39,463 nt of DNA, from the NCBI RefSeq assembly GCF_009807095.1, contig NZ_WUCC01000017.1, positions 1-39,463 on the forward strand, given 5' to 3'. Shown here piece by piece: positions 30,988 to 37,035 of the stretch. Made by a program: the position numbers and the translations under genes. Source of the DNA: Rathayibacter sp. VKM Ac-2754 (GTDB lineage: Bacteria > Actinomycetota > Actinomycetes > Actinomycetales > Microbacteriaceae). How positions within the stretch are numbered: position 1 is the first letter of the stretch; each line of letters begins with the position of its first letter. Under the pieces are notes generated by a model, which saw nothing but the letters and a program-made list of their open reading frames with translations, ran no database searches and was not told the DNA's origin.

Positions 30988-31569
30988 CTAGGTCGCTCTG
31001 TTCGCGATCCCGGGATACTCGATGACGAGCCCCGAGCCGTCGTACCTCAGGTCGCACGCGAAGTCGAACGTCGACGATTCGTAGTGGAACAGCAAGTGCC
31101 CCGAGCCGGCCTCGGTCAAGGTGTAACGCTGTTCGAGACGTTCGACACGGAGGTCGTCAGCTCGGACGAACGCCGCCGGCACGTCCACACCGACTCCCTC
31201 GACGAGATCGAGACGATGGAGGGGAAGCGTGTTCGTCACCGCGGACGACTCGAGATCGACATCCAGGCATCCATCGAGGTCGGGTCGCACCTCACCGTTC
31301 GCGGCCCACCGACCCGTGGAGTCGCGCGTCAGAATCAGTTCGCCCCTCCCGTCGACCGACAGGTTGACCACCTGCACCGCGACAGTCCTCCACGAACGAT
31401 CCACCGTCACGTCGTAGCCGACCGACCACAGTGCAGAGGACTCGTGCGCGGTCGTGTGACCGATCACACGATGTCCGGCACTCACCACCTCGAAGAAGGC
31501 GATCTCGAAACCGGCCCGTACTCCCCTGTGATCCCAGCTCGCCCCAGCAGGCAGTGCCGTCAGTCTCAT
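30988..31569 (-). CDS. putative glycolipid-binding domain protein
   Basis: 193 residues matching the glycolipid-binding family (PF06475 type), a single beta-rich domain. Recognisable family features are Y-D-V-T-V-D-R-S-W-R-T, R-D-S-T-G-R-W-A-A-N-G, then D-L-D-G-C-L-D-V-D-L and T-N-T-L-P-L-H-R-L, L-R-V-E-R-L-E-Q-R-Y, and near the end F-D-F-A-C-D-L-R-Y-D-G-S-G-L-V-I-E-Y-P-G. The family's biological role is poorly known. TAGGTT (minus strand, 31576-31581) lies exactly six bases before ATG 31569, so the transcript is probably leaderless. It is not obviously linked to the neighbouring operons. Confidence 0.82.
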   Translation of the reverse strand: MRLTALPAGASWDHRGVRAGFEIAFFEVVSAGHRVIGHTTAHESSALWSVGYDVTVDRSWRTVAVQVVNLSVDGRGELILTRDSTGRWAANGEVRPDLDGCLDVDLESSAVTNTLPLHRLDLVEGVGVDVPAAFVRADDLRVERLEQRYTLTEAGSGHLLFHYESSTFDFACDLRYDGSGLVIEYPGIANRAT

Positions 31570-32215
31570 GAACGGAACCTACAGGCACCTCGCCGAGGCC
31601 AAGAACCTCGAACCACGACATGAAGCGCCCTGAGGACGCAGCCGCAAGACGCCGCGGTCGACAGCGCGCAGCGCTCTTCGCTCCTCGAGCGATGCAGTGC
31701 ACCTCCCCAGGGGGACGCGCGAACTCTCATCAGGTCAATGCGATCGGCACTGGTGGCGGTCAGGACAGGAGTCAACAGGGGTGAGGAGGCGGAACCGGCC
31801 GCTCCTCCAGTCGGTGTGCAGACCATCCGTCAGCGCCAGGTGCGGCTGTCCGACGAGCAGAAGGCCAAGCGCCGACAGCTCGACAGCCGGCGCACGCAGC
31901 GGAGCTGAAGACCCAAGGCTGGTGACTGAATCAGCTAGGCGCGCAGCACGGCGTCGATCCGAAGACGATGAAAGCGAGACTTCAGGCGCGGCCCGAGAAC
32001 CGGAGCAGACCTGGGTGCGCGCTTAAAGGGGGGTATCCCCATCCGCGGCCGATCAGGGTCGAGTAGGTCACACTGAGCGCGTCGAGCGTTGCGCACCTCA
32101 CGCCGGTCGACCGAGTCGTGCCTGTGGTGCGCGGCTCGGATGCCGGCCCGCCTCGCCCGACGGCGGCCGTCGCACCTCCGATCCCTCGCCGACCCGAACG
32201 CCCTGGAGCACACTC
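31570..32215. other. gene-poor stretch with possible relic frame
   Basis: 646 bp without a convincing intact gene and with less G/C bias than its surroundings. The plus-strand frame through 31681-31906 stays open and ends with a basic stretch (Q-R-Q-V-R-L-S-D-E-Q-K-A-K-R-R-Q-L-D-S-R-R-T, stop at about 31908). It has no good start and may be the remnant of a DNA-binding or recombinase-like protein. GGGGTATCCCC at 32030-32040 is a short palindrome. The last 150 bases are the leader of the exported-protein gene, with GGAG shortly before its ATG. Confidence 0.4.
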
Positions 32216-32746
32216 ATGACCGACCTCGAAGACACCCCCACCGAGTCGACCGGCCTCTCCCGTCGCCACCTCGCCCAGGCCGCCGGCTGGTCCGCGCCCC
32301 TCGTCCTCGCAGCGGTCGGCGCGCCGGCTGCTCAGGCGAGCGTGACTCCGGAGCCGTTCGATGGATTGACAGGGACGTGGAGCGTACCGGAGGTACTCGG
32401 GACGGGCATCGTGCACGCTGTCTTCACCGTCACGAACACGTCGAAGACGCCCCAGCAGCTCCTCACGCTGGTGTTCGAGTACTCCAGCACCAACATCTTT
32501 CGCTCCGTGATCGCCGGTGGTCCCGGCTACGCCTACAGCTACGCGATCTACAACCGTGGCGGAGAGGTCGACAACGCCGCCGAACTCTATACCGGCTCCG
32601 ACGTGTATCAGCCCGGGCAGAGCGTCTCGTTCGATTGCTTCACGAACCGCACGACCGAACGCGGATCCGATCTGATCGTGTACGCGACGGGAAACGCGGT
32701 TCCGACGTCGTTCGCGACCGTCCACATGCCTGGATGGCCGTTCTGA
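32216..32746 (+). CDS. Tat-type exported protein of unknown function
   Basis: 176 residues. The N-terminus has S-R-R-H-L-A-Q followed by a hydrophobic stretch and A-P-A-A-Q-A, which fits a twin-arginine signal peptide of about 42 residues cleaved after A-Q-A. The mature part of about 134 residues looks beta-rich (V-H-A-V-F-T-V-T-N-T-S-K-T-P-Q-Q-L-L-T, V-Y-Q-P-G-Q-S-V-S-F-D-C), like a small immunoglobulin-like or jelly-roll domain. It has one cysteine and ends H-M-P-G-W-P-F. I do not recognise a family. The next gene, 49 bases downstream, is a HPr-kinase-like/PqqD-like fusion, so the two may work together. GGAG lies about seven bases before ATG 32216. Confidence 0.7.
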   Translation: MTDLEDTPTESTGLSRRHLAQAAGWSAPLVLAAVGAPAAQASVTPEPFDGLTGTWSVPEVLGTGIVHAVFTVTNTSKTPQQLLTLVFEYSSTNIFRSVIAGGPGYAYSYAIYNRGGEVDNAAELYTGSDVYQPGQSVSFDCFTNRTTERGSDLIVYATGNAVPTSFATVHMPGWPF

Positions 32747-32795
32747 CCGTGACTCCACGGCTCACGCGCCGGCGTGAGGCAGCGAGGACACTGCA

Positions 32796-33788
32796 GTGCT
32801 GATCCAGGCGTTGAACCGGACCATCGTGATGGATGTGCATCGTCTCTCCACTGCGGACCGTGCCGCCACGAGAGCGCTCTGGGATCGCGCGTCGGTCACT
32901 CCTCCGGATTCGGTGGGCGACAGTTCTTTCACCCTCCCCAGCTCGACGGAGTCATTCGACCATCGGGCCTCTGCTGCGATCGCGGAGGTGACCCTGCGGG
33001 CGATCGAGGCCGCGCAGGGCACGCTCCTGATGCTGCACGCCTGCGCGCTCGCGGATCCCACCGGCGCCTCCGCGGTCTTCGTCGGACCGTCCGGCCGCGG
33101 GAAGACGACGGCCGCGGCGACCCTGGGCCGCTCCTACGGGTACCTCACCGACGAGACCACGGGCATCGCTCCGGACGGGCGGATCCTCCCCTACGAGAAG
33201 CCGCTCTTGATCCGCACCGCCGAGGGCATGCCGAAGCGGCCGTTCTCGCCCGACGAGCTCGGCCTCCTGCCGGCGCCCGCGAACCCGCGGCTCGCCGCTC
33301 TCGTGATCCTCGACCGCGACCCGTACATGGTCGGACCCGCGCAGCTCGAGCTCCTCGACCTGGCCGACGCGATCCCCCTCCTGGTCCCCGAGACCAGCGC
33401 CCTGCCCGCCCTCGAGAACGGCATCCCGATCCTCACCCGCCTCGCAGCCGGGATCGGCGGCGTGCACCGCGTCCGCTACCGCGACGCCGAGCAGCTCGTC
33501 GCGATCACTGCCGGCCTGCTCGCGGCGCCGCCCGCATCGGACGAGAGCTGGTGGGAGATCCAGGGCCGCAACGCGGTCACCGACGGGCAGAGGGTGATCG
33601 TGCTCGCCGCAGGCACCGTGCACGTGCTCGACGGCATCGCCGCGACCATCTGGCACCACCCGCACCTTCACGGCGACACCCTCACCGGGGCAGTCACCGC
33701 CCAGCACGGACCTGCGGTCGACGCCTCGGAGCGCGTCGACGAAGCCGTGACAGCGCTCACGACACTCGGGCTGCGCGGAGAGGCGTGA
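32796..33788 (+). CDS. HPr-kinase-like P-loop protein with PqqD-like C-terminus
   Basis: 330 residues. Around residue 97 is the P-loop G-P-S-G-R-G-K-T-T, preceded by L-M-L-H-A-C-A-L-A-D-P. It is followed by G-Y-L-T-D-E-T-T-G-I-A and P-Y-E-K-P-L-L-I, the layout of HPr kinase/phosphorylase-like proteins found outside PTS operons. The last 85 residues (R-N-A-V-T-D-G, V-H-V-L-D-G-I-A-A-T-I-W, then the final L-T-T-L-G-L-R-G) follow the PqqD/RiPP-recognition pattern. HprK-like proteins with PqqD-like partners occur in peptide-modification loci such as lasso-peptide clusters, where they phosphorylate a peptide. No precursor or cyclase is recognisable here, so function is open. GTG 32796 has GAGGA seven bases upstream. 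Confidence 0.72.
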   Translation: MLIQALNRTIVMDVHRLSTADRAATRALWDRASVTPPDSVGDSSFTLPSSTESFDHRASAAIAEVTLRAIEAAQGTLLMLHACALADPTGASAVFVGPSGRGKTTAAATLGRSYGYLTDETTGIAPDGRILPYEKPLLIRTAEGMPKRPFSPDELGLLPAPANPRLAALVILDRDPYMVGPAQLELLDLADAIPLLVPETSALPALENGIPILTRLAAGIGGVHRVRYRDAEQLVAITAGLLAAPPASDESWWEIQGRNAVTDGQRVIVLAAGTVHVLDGIAATIWHHPHLHGDTLTGAVTAQHGPAVDASERVDEAVTALTTLGLRGEA

Positions 33789-33827
33789 CTGCGGGGGACA
33801 TCTCCGCCGGCTCTCCGCTGGCCGACC

Positions 33828-33851
33828 CCGAAGCCGACACGCCCACTTCGG
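33828..33851. terminator. small hairpin between HprK-like gene and tRNA
   Basis: CCGAAG (33828-33833) and CTTCGG (33846-33851) pair across a 12-base loop. It could end transcription of either the rightward gene or the leftward tRNA. Weak stem. Confidence 0.35.
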
Positions 33852-33874
33852 CGACGGTCCTCGTCACCACACCC

Positions 33875-33949
33875 TGGTGCCCCTGGAGGGACTCGAACCC
33901 CCAACCTGCTCCTTAGGACGGAGTCGCTCTTCCATTGAGCTACAGAGGC
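33875..33949 (-). tRNA. tRNA-Arg (anticodon CCU)
   Basis: Read on the minus strand, a complete 72-base cloverleaf plus encoded CCA. The acceptor stem is GCCTCTG/CAGGGGC with one G-U pair. The D arm is GCTC/GAGC. The anticodon loop is GTCCTAA with CCT at 34-36, which reads AGG. The T arm GGGGG-TTCGAGT-CCCTC has one G-U pair. The first pair of the anticodon stem (A-C) is mismatched and the other four pair. The 3' end faces the HprK-like gene and the gene-poor stretch, a common orientation for integration sites, but no second attachment site is visible. Confidence 0.95.
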
Positions 33950-34001
33950 TGGCCGGATCCAGTGTACCGACGGCCGCGCGGCCCGCCACGCCCGCGCGCT
34001 C

Positions 34002-34052
34002 TTGACACCGGGGGTCCCGCCTGCTTGGTTAGTTACTGCACCAACCAACCAA
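34002..34052 (+). promoter_or_regulatory. promoter with palindromic operator of the GntR-ABC operon
   Basis: TTGACA (34002-34007) is a perfect -35. 17 bases on, TTGGTT occupies the -10 position and is part of the inverted repeat TTGGTTAGTT (34025-34034)/AACCAACCAA (34043-34052, one mismatch, 8-base spacer). This is an obvious operator for the GntR protein encoded immediately downstream, giving autoregulation of the operon. Confidence 0.7.
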
Positions 34053-34079
34053 CACACCACCGTAGGGAAGGAGGCCCCC

Positions 34080-34436
34080 ATGGACGACTCCCGCCCGATC
34101 TTCCTGCAGATCGCGGAGCAGATCGAGAACGACATCATCGCCGGGGCGCTCCCCGAAGAGACCCAGGTCCCCTCCACCAACGAGTTCGCAGCGTTCCACC
34201 GCATCAACCCGGCCACCGCCGGCAAGGGCGTGAACCTGCTCGTCGACGACGGGGTCCTCTACAAGAGACGGGGGATCGGCATGTTCGTCGCCGAGGGCGC
34301 CCGCGACCGGCTGGTCGAGAAGCGCCGCACGCAGTTCCGCGACCAGTTCGTCGCACCCCTGCTCGCCGAGGCCGCCAAGCTCGGCCTCACCACCGAGCAG
34401 CTCGCCGCCATGATCAACGAAGGGGGATCGCGATGA
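34080..34436 (+). CDS. GntR-family regulator, YtrA subfamily
   Basis: 118 residues, the short size typical of YtrA-type GntR regulators without a ligand domain. The winged helix begins P-I-F-L-Q-I-A-E-Q-I-E-N-D-I-I-A-G-A-L, followed by V-P-S-T-N-E-F-A-A-F-H-R-I-N-P-A-T-A-G-K-G and the wing L-Y-K-R-R-G-I-G-M-F-V. A short helical tail provides dimerisation. GGAAGGAGG (34066-34074) gives an excellent ribosome binding site before ATG 34080. Its stop overlaps the ATPase start (ATGA). It should repress the whole operon through the palindrome at 34025-34052. YtrA-type regulators usually respond to cell-envelope-active antibiotics. Confidence 0.9.
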   Translation: MDDSRPIFLQIAEQIENDIIAGALPEETQVPSTNEFAAFHRINPATAGKGVNLLVDDGVLYKRRGIGMFVAEGARDRLVEKRRTQFRDQFVAPLLAEAAKLGLTTEQLAAMINEGGSR

Positions 34437-35308
34437 GCGCGGTCATCGAGGTCGCCGGCCTCAGCAAGCACTACGGCAGCATGCACGCGGTCACCGACGT
34501 CAGCTTCGCGCTCGACGAGAACCGGATCCACGGCCTCCTCGGCCGCAACGGCGCCGGCAAGACCACGCTCATGTCCCTGCTCACGGGCCAGGAGTTCGCG
34601 AGCAGCGGCGACATCCGCGTCTTCGGCGCCTCGCCCGTCGAGAACGCCGCCGTCCTCTCCCGCACCTGCTTCATCAAGGAGAGCCAGAAGTACCCCGACG
34701 ACTTCCGGGTCAAGCACGTCCTGGGGAGCGCCCGCTGGTTCTTCGAGGGCTGGGACGAGGATTTCGCCCAGCAGCTCGTCGAGGAGTTCCGACTCCCCCT
34801 CGACCGCAAGGTCAAGAAGGTGAGCCGCGGCCAGCTCTCGGCGATCGGCGTGATCGTCGGTCTCGCCTCCCGCGCCCCGCTGACCTTCTTCGACGAGCCC
34901 TACCTCGGCCTCGACGCCGTCGCACGGCAGCTCTTCTACGACCGCCTGCTCGCCGACTTCGCCGAGCACCCGCGCACGGTGATCCTCTCGACCCACCTGA
35001 TCGACGAGGTGAGCAACCTCCTCGAGCACGTCCTCGTCATCGACGACGGCCGCCTGCTCATCGACAGCGACACGGAGGAGCTGCGCGGCTCGGCCGCGAC
35101 GGTCACCGGGCCCCGCGGTGCGGTCGACTCGTTCACCAGCAGCCGTGAAGTCATCGGCCGCACCGCGATGGGGGGCCTCGCCACGGCCACGCTCCCCCGG
35201 CTCGACCAGGCGGGGCGCGAGAGCGCCCGCGCCTTCGGACTCGAGCTCGAGCCGGTCTCGCTCCAGCAGCTCGTCGTGCAGCTCACCACGGGGAGGGACG
35301 AGAGATGA
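34433..35308 (+). CDS. ABC transporter ATP-binding protein
   Basis: 291 residues. Walker A is G-R-N-G-A-G-K-T-T with Lys43. Walker B is L-T-F-F-D-E-P-Y-L-G-L-D, and the H-loop is L-S-T-H-L-I-D-E. The signature motif is V-S-R-G-Q instead of L-S-G-G-Q, a known variation in this YtrB-like group. The last 70 residues form a small accessory domain. It is coupled by ATGA overlaps to the GntR gene upstream and to the first permease downstream, so regulator, ATPase and permeases form one operon. Likely function is export or membrane-stress response; the substrate is unknown. Confidence 0.9.
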   Translation: MSAVIEVAGLSKHYGSMHAVTDVSFALDENRIHGLLGRNGAGKTTLMSLLTGQEFASSGDIRVFGASPVENAAVLSRTCFIKESQKYPDDFRVKHVLGSARWFFEGWDEDFAQQLVEEFRLPLDRKVKKVSRGQLSAIGVIVGLASRAPLTFFDEPYLGLDAVARQLFYDRLLADFAEHPRTVILSTHLIDEVSNLLEHVLVIDDGRLLIDSDTEELRGSAATVTGPRGAVDSFTSSREVIGRTAMGGLATATLPRLDQAGRESARAFGLELEPVSLQQLVVQLTTGRDER

Positions 35309-36066
35309 CCGCCCTCACCGACGCTCGGCCCCGCACCGGCAGCCGACTCCTCGCCGTCGTCCGGCTCCACTTCGCGAACCCGGCGACGATCCTCTACACG
35401 CCGTTCGTCATCCTGATGGTGATCTTCCTCGGCAACCTCGCGGTGTGGTGGCTGATCCTGCAGAACCTCGACACCCAGGCCGAGATCGACGAGACGACCC
35501 TCGGCATGCAGTACTCGGGCGCGACGTTCTTCATCTTCGTCTACATGATGGTGGTGGCCGTCCAGGCCGTGAACATCAGCTTCGGGCTGGCCCTCGGCTA
35601 CGGCTCCACCCGACGCGAGTTCTCCCTCGGCAGTGCCGTCACCTTCATCGGACTCTCGTTCGCCTGGACCGCGCTCTTCGCCGTCCTCGGCGGCCTCGAG
35701 GAGTCGACCGACGGCTGGGGCTTCGGCGGCAACTTCTTCCGCTCCATCTACTTCGGCGACGGCTCGCTGCTCGAGCGGGTCTTCGCGGTGCTCTGCGCAT
35801 TCCTGTTCTTCTTCTTCGTCGGCGCGGCCACCGCCTCCGCCTACGTCCGCTGGCGTCAGCGGGGCATGCTCGTCTTCTTCACCGTCCTCGGGGCTCTCGT
35901 GCTCGGCGCGGTCACGCTGCTCACCCTCACCGAGAGCTGGGGGGAGTTCGGAGCGTTCTTCGCCCGCGTCGGCTTCGTCGGCGGCTACGCGCTCTCGCTG
36001 ATCCCGACCGCGCTCGCCGCCCTCGCCGGTCATCTGATCCTCCGACGCGCGACTCCGCGCGGCTGA
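35305..36066 (+). CDS. ABC transporter permease, copy 1
   Basis: 253 residues with six membrane helices: R-L-H-F-A-N-P-A-T before helix 1, then T-F-F-I-F-V-Y-M-M-V-V-A-V-Q-A-V-N-I in helix 2, L-G-Y-G-S-T-R-R-E-F after it, a helix with A-F-L-F-F-F-F-V-G-A-A-T-A-S, and the ending L-R-R-A-T-P-R-G. ATG 35305 overlaps the ATPase stop. It is a clear paralogue of the next gene and probably pairs with it as a heterodimeric membrane channel. The substrate is unknown. Confidence 0.85.
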   Translation: MTALTDARPRTGSRLLAVVRLHFANPATILYTPFVILMVIFLGNLAVWWLILQNLDTQAEIDETTLGMQYSGATFFIFVYMMVVAVQAVNISFGLALGYGSTRREFSLGSAVTFIGLSFAWTALFAVLGGLEESTDGWGFGGNFFRSIYFGDGSLLERVFAVLCAFLFFFFVGAATASAYVRWRQRGMLVFFTVLGALVLGAVTLLTLTESWGEFGAFFARVGFVGGYALSLIPTALAALAGHLILRRATPRG

Positions 36067-36127
36067 GGACCGGCACCGACATCCCGGCGCCCTGCGCGTC
36101 GCCCACTGCAAGGGAAGGACCAGCACC

Positions 36128-36892
36128 ATGACCACGACGACCACCGCCACCGGGCGGCGCCCCACCCAGGCGAACCGACTGCTCGCCGTCATCCGCCTCC
36201 ACTTCGCCAACCCGGCGACGCTGCTCTACTCACCCCTGCTGATCCTCGCGGCCATCGTCGCCGGGAGCCTCGTGATCTGGCTGCTCGTCCTCCGCCTGAT
36301 CGGGGTCGAGACGGCCGGCGGCGACTCCGGAGTCAGGATCACGGGCGGCACCTTCTTCATCTTCGTCTACATGCTGATCGTGGCGATCCAAGCCACGAAC
36401 GTCACGTTCGCCCTCGCCCTGGGCTACGGCTCGACGAGGCGCGACTACTTCCTCGGCAGTGCGCTGACCTTCGTCCTCCTCTCCGCGGGATGGACGGTGC
36501 TCTACTCCCTCCTCGCGGCGCTCGAAGCGGCGACCGGCGGCTGGGGACTCGGTGGCAGCATGTTCCGATCGGACGACTTCGCCGGGACCTCGTGGGCGGA
36601 GCAGGCCTTCGCGACCTTCGTCCTGTTCCTCTTCTTCTTCTTCGTCGGCTCCGCCACCGCCTCCGTCTACGTCCGCTGGCAGTCCCGGGGGATGACGGTC
36701 TTCTTCACCGCCCTCGGCGCGCTCCTGCTCGCCCTGTTCGCGCTCGTCACCCTGACGGACGGCTGGGGCGCGATCAGCGACATCGCGACGGGGATCGGTC
36801 CGACCGGGGCGTTCGCCCTCCTGCTGATCCCGACGGCCCTGGCAGCGGTGGCCGGATACCTCCTCCTCCGCCGCGCGACTCCGCGGGGCTGA
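36128..36892 (+). CDS. ABC transporter permease, copy 2 (tandem paralogue)
   Basis: 254 residues sharing order and motifs with copy 1: R-L-L-A-V-I-R-L-H-F-A-N-P-A-T-L-L-Y, T-F-F-I-F-V-Y-M-L-I-V-A-I-Q-A-T-N, L-G-Y-G-S-T-R-R-D-Y, F-L-F-F-F-F-V-G-S-A-T-A-S-V-Y-V-R-W, and the identical end L-R-R-A-T-P-R-G. The intervening 61 bases hold a purine-rich AAGGA before ATG 36128. The two copies differ mainly in the loop between helices 1 and 2, where copy 1 is more acidic. They arose by tandem duplication. A terminator-like hairpin follows. Confidence 0.85.
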   Translation: MTTTTTATGRRPTQANRLLAVIRLHFANPATLLYSPLLILAAIVAGSLVIWLLVLRLIGVETAGGDSGVRITGGTFFIFVYMLIVAIQATNVTFALALGYGSTRRDYFLGSALTFVLLSAGWTVLYSLLAALEAATGGWGLGGSMFRSDDFAGTSWAEQAFATFVLFLFFFFVGSATASVYVRWQSRGMTVFFTALGALLLALFALVTLTDGWGAISDIATGIGPTGAFALLLIPTALAAVAGYLLLRRATPRG

Positions 36893-36922
36893 CCCCGCGC
36901 GACATCGGCTGAGGGCGGGGTC
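36891..36922 (+). terminator. hairpin after the ABC operon
   Basis: GACCCCGC (36891-36898) overlaps the last permease's stop codon and pairs perfectly with GCGGGGTC (36915-36922) across a 16-base loop. No T-run. Confidence 0.55.
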
Positions 36923-37035
36923 GCTCGCCCGAGGAGGGAGGGCACCCCTTCTCAGCTGATGGTGCGCAGCGGAATTCTCCGCGTGGACCCCGCAAGACCC
37001 TTCCGCCCCACGCCTCCGGCTGCCAGCGTTGCCGC

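Noticed and set aside
31697-32026. 109-residue frame on the plus strand in the gene-poor stretch
   Set aside because: No ribosome binding site, Arg/Ser-rich random-looking composition and no family resemblance.
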